64,000 nucleotides of DNA from Gammaproteobacteria bacterium (GCA_030654835.1 JAURWS010000015.1:23806-87805); one strand, 5' to 3'. Numbered from the stretch's first letter, positions 53,686-62,436 are shown. Notes: generated by a model from the sequence alone, not told the origin. Translations and numbers: made by a program.

Positions 53686-54726
53686 ATGATCTTCCGACAA
53701 CTCTACGATGCCCCGTCTTCCACCTACACCTATTTGCTGGCCGACGAACATAGTCGCGAGGCGATTCTGATCGATCCGGTGTTTGAGCAATCTCAGCGTG
53801 ACCTGGCACTGTTGCAGGAGCTCAATCTGAACCTGAAGATAGTGGCAGACACCCACGCCCACGCCGACCATATCACTTCCGCCTGGTTGCTGAAGCAGAA
53901 GACGGGCTGCAGGATAGCGTTGTCTGCCAATGCCGGTGCGGTGAATGTCGATATGCCGCTGCATCATGGCGACACCTTTGGCGTGCAGGGCATCACGCTG
54001 GAGGCTCGCGCCACTCCTGGTCACACTAATGGCTGCACGAGCTTTGTGCTTGCCGATCACAGCATGGTGTTCACCGGTGATGCATTGCTGATTCGTGGCT
54101 GCGGCCGCAGCGACTTCCAGCAGGGCAACGCCGGGCGGCTGTACCACTCCATCACGGAGCAGCTCTTTACGCTGCCGGACGACTGTGCCGTGTATCCCGC
54201 GCATGACTACAATGGCCGAACTCGTTCGTCCGTTCTGGAAGAGAAGATTCATAACCCCCGTGTTGGCGGTGGCGCCAACGAGAAGGACTTTGTGCACTAC
54301 ATGAATGCCATGCAGCTGCCGCACCCGAAAAAGATAGACGAGGCACTTCCCAACAATCTGCGCTCCGGGATGCCGGAAAATGGCAAGTTGCCAGAGGAAC
54401 CGACGTGGGCGGAACTGAGGACCACCTTCGCAGGAGTGCCGGAGGTTGAGCCGGAGTGGGTTGTGCAGCATCAGCGCGAGGTGACGATACTGGATGTGCG
54501 GGAAGCAGATGAGCTGAGAGAGTCTACGCTGGGTTCGATCAACACGCTCTCCATTCCGCTCAGCCAGCTGCGCGAGCGGGTAGCGGAGGTGCCCCGGGAC
54601 AAACCGGTGGTGACTTTGTGCCGTTCGGGCAAGCGCTCCTCCATCGCCATCACGATTCTGAAAGTGGCCGGGCATGAGAAGGTTGCCAACATCCACGGCG
54701 GATTGCTGCACTGGCATGAGGCCTGA
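53686..54726 (+). CDS. Persulfide dioxygenase (ETHE1-like) fused to rhodanese
   Basis: A 346-residue fusion. The N-terminal metallo-beta-lactamase fold (about 1-240) has THAHADHITSAWLLK (His57, His59, Asp61, His62), ATPGHTNGCTSFVL, FTGDALLIRGCGR and YPAHDYNG, the ETHE1 mononuclear iron pattern that oxidises glutathione persulfide to sulfite. The C-terminal rhodanese domain (about 250-346) has ILDVREADEL and active Cys in VTLCRSGKRSS. The same fusion is known as PRF, which links thiosulfate/persulfide transfer to oxidation. AGGAGA precedes the ATG. No CstR or SQR gene is nearby. Confidence 0.92.
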   Translation: MIFRQLYDAPSSTYTYLLADEHSREAILIDPVFEQSQRDLALLQELNLNLKIVADTHAHADHITSAWLLKQKTGCRIALSANAGAVNVDMPLHHGDTFGVQGITLEARATPGHTNGCTSFVLADHSMVFTGDALLIRGCGRSDFQQGNAGRLYHSITEQLFTLPDDCAVYPAHDYNGRTRSSVLEEKIHNPRVGGGANEKDFVHYMNAMQLPHPKKIDEALPNNLRSGMPENGKLPEEPTWAELRTTFAGVPEVEPEWVVQHQREVTILDVREADELRESTLGSINTLSIPLSQLRERVAEVPRDKPVVTLCRSGKRSSIAITILKVAGHEKVANIHGGLLHWHEA

Positions 54727-54734
54727 TCGACCTG

Positions 54735-54797
54735 TGTGGGAGCTTGCCTGCAAGCGATGGTTTTTAACAAAAAATCGCTTGCAGGCAAGCTCCCACA
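54735..54797. terminator. REP-like hairpin with T run, bidirectional terminator
   Basis: TGTGGGAGCTTGCCTGCAAG plus CGA pairs perfectly over 23 bp with its inverted copy, across an A/T loop, and is followed by GTTTTTT. It is a divergent member of the REP family (AGCTTGCCTGC in place of AGCGGGCCTGC) that works as an intrinsic terminator between two convergent genes. Confidence 0.8.
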
Positions 54798-54802
54798 GTT
54801 TT

Positions 54803-56185
54803 TTACAGCTGCACGATGCAGTTGCGTCCGGCTTCCTTGGCCGCGTACATGGCCTTGTCTGCCCGGGCGAGCACATCCAGCAGTTTGGTATCCTCAGCGG
54901 TGAACGAGGTGAGGCCAATGCTGACAGTCATTGCGATGGATTGATTCCTGAAGGGCAGAGGTGTCTTCTCCAGTGTGCTGTGGATGCGCTCCAGTGGCAG
55001 CAGAGCTTGAGCCCCGGTGCAATCGGGGAAGAGAATGCCGAACTCCTCGCCGCCCATGCGCACTGAATATTCAACGTGGCGGCAGTTCGCCTGCATGATG
55101 TCGGCAAAGAGTCGCAGCATCTCGTCGCCTGCCTCCTGTCCACAGCGGTCGTTGATATCCTTGAAGTGGTCCAGATCCAGCATTGCGAAGGTGTAGTTGG
55201 CGCCTCTGCGCAGGGCGCGCTGATGTTCATGCTGCAGCAGCGGCATGAAAGATCGGCGATTCATCAGTCCGGTCAGGGGGTCGAGATCGGCAGCCTCCTT
55301 GAGTGAGACATTCGATTGCTGGCTGGGGCTCAATTGCCGGTACTGGACGGCCATGCCCAGGATGGTAAACGCGCCCGAAAAGACAAAGGCCAGCAGGCGG
55401 AACTGCGAATCCAGCTGATCGGCGGCGATGAATGGCCCAAGCCCGCGCGCCGTGCCGACGACAGTGCCGACCATCGCGAAAGCATTGAGCAGCGCCACCC
55501 CCAGCAGGCTGAGTCGAAACGAGAACACCAGCAGCAGTGGCAGAATGAAGAAGATGGCGCCGGGCATCCAGGTGAAAGCCAGCAGCATGATGGCCGAGCA
55601 GAGCAGGGCGGAGGTCATCAGCCACTGCAAGTTGAGCAGGCTCAGGCGGTGGAATTCCTGCCAGCCCTGGTAGATCGGGTAGACCAGCAGGATGCCGAGG
55701 CTGTCCCCCAGAGTCAGCATGCGAATATAGCTGCCTACCTGCTCCCAGGCGATGTACTGCGGAAACGCAAGGTTCAGCGTGATGATGATGCTGCTGATGA
55801 GTGTGGTGACGAGGCATACCCCCACTGCAAACGGCAACAGGTCGCGAGCGGTGGCGAGGCCTTCCGGGAGTAGGCGCCGGAACAGCAGCATGGCGATGAT
55901 GCCTGCCAGCCCGTCGGCCATGGCGTTGATTGCGGTGTGCAGAAGCTGCCTCGTCATTGAGTCCGACGCCATGCCGGGAAAGTTGGCGATGAAACTCGCC
56001 AGCACGATCCAGGGCACGGCGCGATAGCCCCACTGCAGGCACATGACCAGTGCTACCCCGGAAGGCAGCCATAGCAGTGTGATATTGTCAGGCTGCAACG
56101 CGAAGATCGACATGCCGACATGCGCCAGCCCCCAGTAGAGCAGGGCGGCAGCAACTTTGATCAGGATATGGTTGGCAGTCAGCAT
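54803..56185 (-). CDS. MASE1-sensor diguanylate cyclase (GGDEF)
   Basis: A 460-residue protein: N-terminal MASE1-like membrane sensor of about eight helices (LLYWGLAHVGMSIFALQPDN, TLLWLPSGVALVMCLQWGYR, about 1-290) and a C-terminal GGDEF domain (DLDPLTGLMNRRSFMPLL, about 300; active site RMGGEEFGILFPDC; ARADKAMYAAKEAGRN). GGEEF is a functional active-site form, so it should make c-di-GMP. It could be opposed by the HD-GYP protein encoded at 42.9 kb. It is divergent from the ATP-grasp-like gene at 56262. Confidence 0.92.
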   Translation of the reverse strand: MLTANHILIKVAAALLYWGLAHVGMSIFALQPDNITLLWLPSGVALVMCLQWGYRAVPWIVLASFIANFPGMASDSMTRQLLHTAINAMADGLAGIIAMLLFRRLLPEGLATARDLLPFAVGVCLVTTLISSIIITLNLAFPQYIAWEQVGSYIRMLTLGDSLGILLVYPIYQGWQEFHRLSLLNLQWLMTSALLCSAIMLLAFTWMPGAIFFILPLLLVFSFRLSLLGVALLNAFAMVGTVVGTARGLGPFIAADQLDSQFRLLAFVFSGAFTILGMAVQYRQLSPSQQSNVSLKEAADLDPLTGLMNRRSFMPLLQHEHQRALRRGANYTFAMLDLDHFKDINDRCGQEAGDEMLRLFADIMQANCRHVEYSVRMGGEEFGILFPDCTGAQALLPLERIHSTLEKTPLPFRNQSIAMTVSIGLTSFTAEDTKLLDVLARADKAMYAAKEAGRNCIVQL

Positions 56186-56261
56186 TGCGTGCTCATCAAG
56201 GCTTGAAATAATTGTTATGGGAACCCAGTTTGTATGCTCTCTGTCATATTTGGATCGGATT

Positions 56262-57533
56262 ATGTCCCACGCCCCGTCGATTGCCAATGCACTGAATCAG
56301 GACTGCTTCTGCATCACGCTGGATCGTGACGCACTGCACACTTCTCTGCGGGAAGAGTCCGGCAACAGCCTGTCGGCAGAGATGATGCAGGAACGTCCGC
56401 ATCTATTTTCCAACACCGCCATGTTCATGTCCCGCGCTATGCGCGACGAGATGGTGCGTACCGTGCGTGCCATTGAGGCGACCGTGCGCCTTCCGCAGTA
56501 CCGTGCCCTCGTGCAGGGCTGGGCGCCCGCGAGCGCCCAGGCGGCGTTCGCGTCTTCCGGCGATTTGGGCGTATTCATGGGCTATGACTTCCACCTGTCC
56601 GCCGCGGGGCCGCGCCTGATCGAGATCAACACCAATGCCGGTGGAGCCTTTCTCAACGCGGTGCTGGCCAGCGCTCAGCGCGCCTGTTGCAAAGAGGTGG
56701 AGCTGTGCATGCCGCCTCGGGTGACTCCCGCGCACTTTGATGCATTATTCCTGGCCATGTTTCAGCACGAGTGGCAGTTGCAGGGCCGCACTGGTCTGCC
56801 GGCCAGAGTGGCCATCGTCGATGATCAGCCCGAAGAGCAGTATCTGTATCCGGAATTCCGGCTCGCCCAGCAATTCTTCCAGCGTCACGGCATGGAGGCA
56901 GTGATCGCCGATGCCTCCGCGCTTGTTTACGAAGGCGGGCGGTTGCTGGCGAACGGTGCAACGATCGATATGGTGTACAACCGCGTCGTGGATTTCGCGC
57001 TGGAATTACCGGAACACGCCGCGCTGTTGCAGGCCTGGCAGGACGATGCCATCGTGCTCACTCCGAACCCAGCCGTGCATGCCCTGCTGGCGGACAAACG
57101 CAACCTGGCCCTGTTGTCTGACCCCGAACTACTGGCGGGCTGGGGCGTTGCCGCCGCCGACCTGCAGGCGCTGGGCAACGTACTGCGCACCGAGCTGGTC
57201 ACGCCTGACAAAGCGGTTGATCTATGGGCGCGCCGCAAGAAGCTCTTCTTCAAGCCCGTCGCAGGGTATGGCGGCAAGGCGGTATACCGGGGCGAGAAGC
57301 TGACGCGCGGTGTCTGGGAGGACATCGCCAGAGGTGGCTACGTGGCTCAGGAATACGCGCCACCCAGCGAGCGCATGATCAAGATCGATGGCCACTGCGA
57401 GGCGCGCAAAGCCGACATCCGTCTGTATGCCTACAACGGCGAGGTGTTGCTGACCGCAGCTCGTCTCTATCAAGGCCAGACCACCAACTTTCGCACGCCC
57501 GGCGGTGGCTTTGCGCCGGTCTACACGTTGTAG
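56262..57533 (+). CDS. Conserved protein, ATP-grasp-like
   Basis: A 423-residue cytoplasmic protein. The middle and C-terminal parts have LIEINTNAGGAFLNAVL (about residues 127-143), IDMVYNRVVDFAL, VLTPNPAVHALLADKRNLAL, KKLFFKPVAGYGGKAVYRG and a C-terminal YVAQEYAPPSE ... DIRLYAYNGEVLLTAARLYQGQ. These resemble the ATP-binding core of the ATP-grasp superfamily in circular or unusual order (glutathionylspermidine-synthase-like). I do not recognise a specific family; a carboxylate-amine ligase is a reasonable guess. It is divergent from the GGDEF gene and 107 bp before pstS. Confidence 0.75.
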   Translation: MSHAPSIANALNQDCFCITLDRDALHTSLREESGNSLSAEMMQERPHLFSNTAMFMSRAMRDEMVRTVRAIEATVRLPQYRALVQGWAPASAQAAFASSGDLGVFMGYDFHLSAAGPRLIEINTNAGGAFLNAVLASAQRACCKEVELCMPPRVTPAHFDALFLAMFQHEWQLQGRTGLPARVAIVDDQPEEQYLYPEFRLAQQFFQRHGMEAVIADASALVYEGGRLLANGATIDMVYNRVVDFALELPEHAALLQAWQDDAIVLTPNPAVHALLADKRNLALLSDPELLAGWGVAAADLQALGNVLRTELVTPDKAVDLWARRKKLFFKPVAGYGGKAVYRGEKLTRGVWEDIARGGYVAQEYAPPSERMIKIDGHCEARKADIRLYAYNGEVLLTAARLYQGQTTNFRTPGGGFAPVYTL

Positions 57534-57640
57534 TACAGCATTGGTAAGGTTTTCCTGTTTCCGATGGTCTAGGTTTGCCAGTAAACTCCTTGTCGGCGAA
57601 GTCAGTCGGTACCGCAATCAGCAATCAGGAAAGAAACTCC

Positions 57641-58495
57641 ATGTGTCGAGCACGAATCAGGCTGAACGCCCTGTGCGCTTTTCTTCTCTTGATGGTTGCG
57701 TGTTCGGGAGAACCGCAGCAGAGCGCAGACACTGGTGCGCTGACCGGACAGCTCACGCTCACCGGGTCCAGCACCGTTGCTCCGTTGATCGGCGAGATAG
57801 CCAAGCGCTTCGAGCAGACTCACCCCGGCACCCGCGTCGATGTGCAAACCGGTGGCTCCTCGCGCGGCGTTGCCGATGCGCGTCGGGGCACGGCGGACAT
57901 CGGCATGGTGTCGCGTGCGCTCAATGCGGACGAGAACGATCTCACTGCCTATCCCATCGCTCTCGACGGTGTAGCCATGATTGTGCACCGCGACAATCCA
58001 CTGCCCGTGCTCAGTGAGGAGCAGATCGTCGCCATCTACACCGGTCAGGTCACGAACTGGCGTGAGATCGGCGGCGCCGATGCGCCGATCACCGTCGTCA
58101 ACAAAGCAGAAGGGCGCTCCACTCTGGAGCTGTTTCTGGGCTACTTCAAATTACGCAATGAGGACATCAAGCCCTCCATCATCATCGGCGACAACCAGCA
58201 GGGCATCCGCACCGTGGCGGCCGATCCGAATGCGATTGGTTATGTGTCGATTGGCACGGCGACCTATGAGGCCTCCCGAGGCACCGCGATCAAGGCGCTG
58301 TCGATGGGGGGCATTGAGGCTTCTCTGGAGAATGTGCGCAATGGCTCCTTTCCGCTGTCGCGTCCGCTGCATCTGGTGACTCTTGGCTCGGCCGAGCAGG
58401 CCAGTGCGCTGGCGCGTTCCTTCATCGAATATGCCGCCTCCGCTGCGGTCAGCGATCTGACGGAGGCGCAATACTTTGTCCCCCTCACGCACTGA
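57641..58495 (+). CDS. pstS: Phosphate ABC transporter substrate-binding lipoprotein
   Basis: A 284-residue periplasmic binding protein with lipobox LMVACSGE. It has the PstS features LTGSSTVAPLIGEIAKRFEQ (phosphate loop), QTGGSSRGVADARRGTADIGMVSR and VNKAEGRSTLELF. It lacks the longer N-domain of E. coli PstS, fitting the short PBP-4 family common in pseudomonads and other gammaproteobacteria. AGGAAAG precedes the ATG. The stop lies 20 bp inside pstC. No clear Pho box is visible in the 107 bp upstream. Confidence 0.93.
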   Translation: MCRARIRLNALCAFLLLMVACSGEPQQSADTGALTGQLTLTGSSTVAPLIGEIAKRFEQTHPGTRVDVQTGGSSRGVADARRGTADIGMVSRALNADENDLTAYPIALDGVAMIVHRDNPLPVLSEEQIVAIYTGQVTNWREIGGADAPITVVNKAEGRSTLELFLGYFKLRNEDIKPSIIIGDNQQGIRTVAADPNAIGYVSIGTATYEASRGTAIKALSMGGIEASLENVRNGSFPLSRPLHLVTLGSAEQASALARSFIEYAASAAVSDLTEAQYFVPLTH

Positions 58496-59378
58496 CCTGC
58501 CGCTGTTGTGGACTCTGCGCGCGCTGGCGGCGCTGGCCGGGGCGATTACGCTGCTGATCGTGGCGTTCCTGATTCTCGAAGCCTGGCCAGCGCTGCAAAC
58601 GCCGGGCCTTTCCCACTTCCTCACCGACGCTTCCTGGTTTCCCGCCAGCACCACGCCGCAGTTCAATCTGATCCCAATGGTGGCAGGTACGCTGGCAGCG
58701 ACACTGGGCGCGATGCTGCTCGCCACGCCACTGGGAATTGCTGCGGCGTTGTTCTCTCGGTTCTATGCACCTCCCGCTATCGCCTCTTGGTTTCGTCGAC
58801 TGCTCGAACTGCTGGCCGGCATTCCCTCGGTTGTCTACGGCTTCTGGGGGCTGGTGGTGCTGACACCGCTGATTCGGCAGTGGGCGCCACCGGGGCAGAG
58901 TCTACTCGCCGCCATCCTCATTCTCAGCCTGATGATTCTGCCCACCATTGCACTGCTCAGCGAGACTGCGCTGCGCAGCATTCCGCGCGCCTATCTGCAG
59001 GGAGCAGCGGCGCTGGGATTGTCGCGCTGGGCCACGATCAGAGGCGTGGCACTGCCCGCCGCCCACTGTGGCATCATGTCCTCGATTCTGCTGGCCGCCG
59101 GACGCGCAATAGGTGAAACGATGGCGGTGCTGATGGTGGCGGGCAATATCGTGAAGGTGCCCGACAGCCTTTTTGCGCCGGTGCGCACGCTCACGGCGAA
59201 TATCGCTTTGGAGCTAGGGTATGCGCTGGACGGACATCGCGCCGCATTGTTCGTCAGCGGGTTGATTCTCCTCGCGTTGATTGTGCTGCTGGTCAGCATG
59301 AGCGATTGGATTATGCGCGATGATCCTGGTACTGCCCCTGAGGCCTTGACGCAAGCGCAGGTGCCACAACATGGCTGA
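58476..59378 (+). CDS. pstC: Phosphate ABC transporter permease PstC
   Basis: A 300-residue inner-membrane permease with six helices. The family core PLGIAAALFSRFYAPP, LELLAGIPSVVYGFWGLVVL and the ABC-coupling loop YLQGAAALGLSRWATIRGVALP are present. The start is a TTG overlapping the end of pstS by 20 bp, with GGAGG nine bases upstream; no better start exists. It overlaps pstA by 8 bp. Confidence 0.94.
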   Translation: MSPSRTDLPLLWTLRALAALAGAITLLIVAFLILEAWPALQTPGLSHFLTDASWFPASTTPQFNLIPMVAGTLAATLGAMLLATPLGIAAALFSRFYAPPAIASWFRRLLELLAGIPSVVYGFWGLVVLTPLIRQWAPPGQSLLAAILILSLMILPTIALLSETALRSIPRAYLQGAAALGLSRWATIRGVALPAAHCGIMSSILLAAGRAIGETMAVLMVAGNIVKVPDSLFAPVRTLTANIALELGYALDGHRAALFVSGLILLALIVLLVSMSDWIMRDDPGTAPEALTQAQVPQHG

Positions 59379-60204
59379 CCGCATCGCGACTGTCTTCATG
59401 TGGGGCGTGGCACTGTTGATCAGCGCGGTGTTCGCGTGGATCGTCGGCGACCTGCTGCTGCAGGGTTTGCCGCATCTCTCTTGGGGTTTCCTCAGCGCAA
59501 CGCCGACCGACGCAGGACGTGCCGGTGGCATACTGCCGATATTGGTCTCGACGTTGCTGATTCTCGCCGTGTGCATGGTGGTCGCCATTCCGCTCGGCCT
59601 GGGCACGGCGGTGCTGCTGTCCGAATTCGGTCGTCGCAATCCACTTTTTGGCCGACTGGTCCGTTACTCCCTGGACGTGCTGGCCGGAGTGCCATCCATC
59701 GTCTTCGGATTGTTTGGCAATGCGTTTTTCAGTCTCTATCTCGGCATGGGTTTCTCAATTCTTTCTGGCGGGTTGACGCTCGCCTGCATGGTATTGCCGC
59801 TACTGATTCGATCTTCCGAGACAGCGTTGCGCGCGGTGCCAGATGATTATCGTCGCGCGGCGGCAGCACTCGGGCTGCCCGTGTTCGCGACGCTGTGGCG
59901 CATCCTGCTGCCTGCTGCGACGCCGGGCCTGATCGCAGGGCTGGTGCTTGGCATTGGCCGTGCCTTGGCCGAGACAGCCGCACTGTTGTTCACCAGTGGC
60001 TATGTGGATCGCATGCCCGGCTCGCTTCTCGATTCTGGCCGTTCGTTGTCGATCCACATCTACGATCTGGCGATGAATGTGCCCGGCGGTGAAAGCAATG
60101 CCTATGCGTCGGCGGTCGTTCTTATCATGTTGCTGCTGATCATCAACGCGTTGACGTTCCGTGCTGCGGATCGCTGGCTTCATCAACGCATCACGGCGGT
60201 GTGA
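59371..60204 (+). CDS. pstA: Phosphate ABC transporter permease PstA
   Basis: A 277-residue permease, partner of PstC. It has IPLGLGTAVLLSEFGR, LAGVPSIVFGLFGNAFF, the coupling loop YRRAAAALGLPVFATLWRILLP, and RALAETAALLFTSGYV. The ATG overlaps pstC by 8 bp and pstB follows after 27 bp. Confidence 0.94.
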   Translation: MADRIATVFMWGVALLISAVFAWIVGDLLLQGLPHLSWGFLSATPTDAGRAGGILPILVSTLLILAVCMVVAIPLGLGTAVLLSEFGRRNPLFGRLVRYSLDVLAGVPSIVFGLFGNAFFSLYLGMGFSILSGGLTLACMVLPLLIRSSETALRAVPDDYRRAAAALGLPVFATLWRILLPAATPGLIAGLVLGIGRALAETAALLFTSGYVDRMPGSLLDSGRSLSIHIYDLAMNVPGGESNAYASAVVLIMLLLIINALTFRAADRWLHQRITAV

Positions 60205-60231
60205 CTATGTTCTTTCCTGTGAGAAAAACCA

Positions 60232-61095
60232 ATGAGTGAGAATTGTTCCCCTGCTGCCGCTGAATCTGTCAGCGACGACCCGCAAAGCCAGCGCCCATGG
60301 ATGCAGCGCGAAGCCTGCTGCGCGACTTACGAGCCGTGCCTGCAGGTGCGCGATCTGGCCATTGCTTACGCGGGCAAGCCTGCGCTGCGCAACGTCACGT
60401 TCGACATTCCGCGCGGCTGCATCACTGCCATTGTCGGGCCGTCAGGGTGTGGCAAGAGCAGCTTTCTCAGCAGCCTGAATCGACTGAGCGACCTCACCGA
60501 CGGCTGCCGTGTCAGTGGCAGCGTCCGCATCGAAGGGCAGGAGATTGTCGGTGCCGAGATAGATCTGATCGCGCTGCGCCGTCAGGTGGGAATGATCTTC
60601 CAGAAGCCGAACCCGTTTCCGCTGTCGATTCGCGAGAACCTGACCTTTCCGCTCAAGCATCACGGCATGAGTGATCGACAGGCGCGGGAGGCCGCCGTGG
60701 AGAACGTGCTGCGCCGCGTGGGGCTGTGGGAAGAAGTGAAGGACAGACTCGATGCGCCTGCGCTCGGACTTTCTGGTGGTCAACAGCAGCGCCTGTGTCT
60801 GGCGCGTGCGCTGGTGCTCTCGCCCAAAGTGCTGTTGCTGGATGAGCCCTGCAGTGCGCTCGACCCCCTCGCCAGTGCCGTGGTGGAGGACCTCATCGCC
60901 TCACTGCGTGGCGATTACACTGTGGTGATCGTGACCCACAATCTCGCGCAGGCACGTCGCATAGCCGACAACGTCGCGATGTTCTGGTTGGTCGATGGTG
61001 CCGGGACCGTCGTCGAGCACGGCAGAGCCGCGAGCGTCTTCGAGGCGCCAGCCAACCCCATTACCGCCGCCTACATCGCCGGCGCACGAGGTTAA
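60232..61095 (+). CDS. pstB: Phosphate ABC transporter ATP-binding protein PstB
   Basis: A 287-residue ATPase with an N-terminal extension of about 35 residues. Walker A VGPSGCGKSSF, Q-loop IFQKPNPFPLSI, signature LSGGQQQRLCLARAL, Walker B VLLLDEPCSALDPL and H-loop VTHNLAQA are all intact. It drives PstCA. The operon ends here at a REP pair; phoU, usual after pstB, is absent, as are phoBR in this window. Confidence 0.96.
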   Translation: MSENCSPAAAESVSDDPQSQRPWMQREACCATYEPCLQVRDLAIAYAGKPALRNVTFDIPRGCITAIVGPSGCGKSSFLSSLNRLSDLTDGCRVSGSVRIEGQEIVGAEIDLIALRRQVGMIFQKPNPFPLSIRENLTFPLKHHGMSDRQAREAAVENVLRRVGLWEEVKDRLDAPALGLSGGQQQRLCLARALVLSPKVLLLDEPCSALDPLASAVVEDLIASLRGDYTVVIVTHNLAQARRIADNVAMFWLVDGAGTVVEHGRAASVFEAPANPITAAYIAGARG

Positions 61096-61120
61096 TCTGC
61101 TCATACGACCCCTGATCTAC

Positions 61121-61202
61121 TGTGGGAGCGAGCCTGCTCGCGATTTTTTCTTGCAACACAACTTCAATCGCAAGATCAATCGCGAGCAGGCTCGCTCCCA
61201 CA
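61121..61202. repeat. REP pair after pstB
   Basis: TGTGGGAGCGAGCCTGCTCG faces GAGCAGGCTCGCTCCCACA with a longer loop that contains a further small dyad. It lies between convergent stops (61095 and 61206). Confidence 0.9.
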
Positions 61203-61205
61203 ATG

Positions 61206-61646
61206 TTAAACCCCATACTCCTTCTCCCAAACCGCCAGCTCTCGCAACACTTCCTTGCTGAAAGCCTCCGGCCCCTTCGCCATCCTGGCGCGCATCTCCT
61301 CGGGAATGAAAATCGCATCGCTGCGATGCACCGCTGACCAGCGCCCAAGCGCCAGCAACACATGAATCAGATCCTTGCCCGCCGCCGTCAGGAAATACAG
61401 CTTGCGTTTGTTGCTCTCGGGATGAGGAATCACATCGAGAAGCCCGCTGTCCTGTAGTTTGCGCAGGCGGTCCGAGAGAATATTGCTGGAGATCCCTTCG
61501 TCGGACTCCAGCAATTCCTTGTACTCGTGCTTGCCCATCAGCAGCAGATCGCGGATGACCAGCAGCGACCAGTGATCGCCGATGATGTCCAGCGCACAGG
61601 CCACGGGGCATGATGAGCGAATGGCGTGTTCATTCTTGGAAACCAT
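61206..61646 (-). CDS. HxlR-family transcriptional regulator
   Basis: A 146-residue winged-helix protein of the HxlR (DUF24) family: SCPVACALDIIGDHWSLLVIRDLLL, KELLESDEGISSNILSDRLRKL and LYFLTAAGKDLI. The N-terminal Cys (Cys13 or Cys17) is the one used by thiol- and aldehyde-sensing members. It is divergent from the glutathione transferase gene, and two matching inverted repeats lie between them, so it very likely represses the transferase. Confidence 0.9.
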   Translation of the reverse strand: MVSKNEHAIRSSCPVACALDIIGDHWSLLVIRDLLLMGKHEYKELLESDEGISSNILSDRLRKLQDSGLLDVIPHPESNKRKLYFLTAAGKDLIHVLLALGRWSAVHRSDAIFIPEEMRARMAKGPEAFSKEVLRELAVWEKEYGV

Positions 61647-61659
61647 GACAATCCATCAC

Positions 61660-61712
61660 TTGCATTATGCAATTAGTTGGCCTAACCTGCGTTCGCTTGC
61701 ATCATACAAGCG
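61660..61712. promoter_or_regulatory. Two HxlR-type operators between hxlR and gst
   Basis: Site 1 is TTGCAT-T-ATGCAA (61660-61672, perfect 6-1-6). Site 2 is CGCTTG-CATCATA-CAAGCG (61694-61712), whose core TTGCATCATACAA differs from site 1 at two positions. Centres are 37 bp apart. They lie 14 bp from the HxlR start and about 60 bp from the gst start. A direct repeat of GATGTAAACAA at 61735 and 61750 follows, closer to gst. Confidence 0.6.
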
Positions 61713-61771
61713 TTCCTCGACGATTAACAACCTGGATGTAAACAACTCTGATGTAAACAAGGAGACGAGCA

Positions 61772-62404
61772 GTGTTCACAATTTATGGGTATGGCACCTT
61801 CAACCCGATGAAGGTAGTGGCAACCGCTGAAGAGCTGGGGCTGGAGTACAAGTTCGTGACGGTGGATCTTGGCACCGGTGAAAATCTCAAGCCCGAGCAT
61901 CTGGCCCGGCATCCGCTCGGCAAGGTACCGGTCCTCGATCACGATGGTCATGTGGTCTTCGAAAGCGCCGCGATCTGCCGCTACCTCGCCAACGTCAACG
62001 GCAAGCGACTCTATAGCGATGATCCCAAACAGGCCTCGCGCATCGACCAGGTAATGGACACCATGAGCATTCACATCGGCCGCTGGATGGCGGTGTATTT
62101 CTGGGAGGAAGTGATCTGCCCGATGTTCTTCAGTCGCCCGGCCGACGCCAAGGCCATCGCCGACGCGCATATGTGGCTGAGCAAGCAACTTCCCTACGTA
62201 GACAAGGTGCTGAGCGAGAACGCATTCCTGTGTGGCAGCGAGATCAGTATCGCCGACACCTTCGCGTTCGCCAGTTTTCAGATCAAGGACAGCACCAGCG
62301 TGGACCTCTCTGCGTACCCGAATATCCTGCGCTGGTACGACGCCATGAAGGCGCGCCCCGCAATCAAAAAGGCCGACAAGGTCGTGTTCTTCAACCAAAA
62401 ATAA
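61772..62404 (+). CDS. Glutathione S-transferase
   Basis: A 210-residue enzyme with a GTG start (AAGGAGAC upstream). The N-terminal thioredoxin-like domain has FTIYGYGTFNPMKVV (Ser/Tyr/Asn region), HPLGKVPVLDHDG and the glutathione-binding ESAAICRYLAN; the C-terminal helical domain has SIADTFAFASFQIKD. Cysteine is absent from the active-site segment, which suggests a Ser- or Tyr-type (nu/theta-like) class. Divergent from an HxlR regulator, it is probably induced by an electrophile. Confidence 0.92.
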   Translation: MFTIYGYGTFNPMKVVATAEELGLEYKFVTVDLGTGENLKPEHLARHPLGKVPVLDHDGHVVFESAAICRYLANVNGKRLYSDDPKQASRIDQVMDTMSIHIGRWMAVYFWEEVICPMFFSRPADAKAIADAHMWLSKQLPYVDKVLSENAFLCGSEISIADTFAFASFQIKDSTSVDLSAYPNILRWYDAMKARPAIKKADKVVFFNQK

Positions 62405-62436
62405 CCCGTCCCCTATACCTTTGCATGTACCACCCC

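Noticed and set aside
57534..57640. Pho box upstream of pstS
   Set aside because: No two CTGTCAT-like direct repeats at the right spacing were found.
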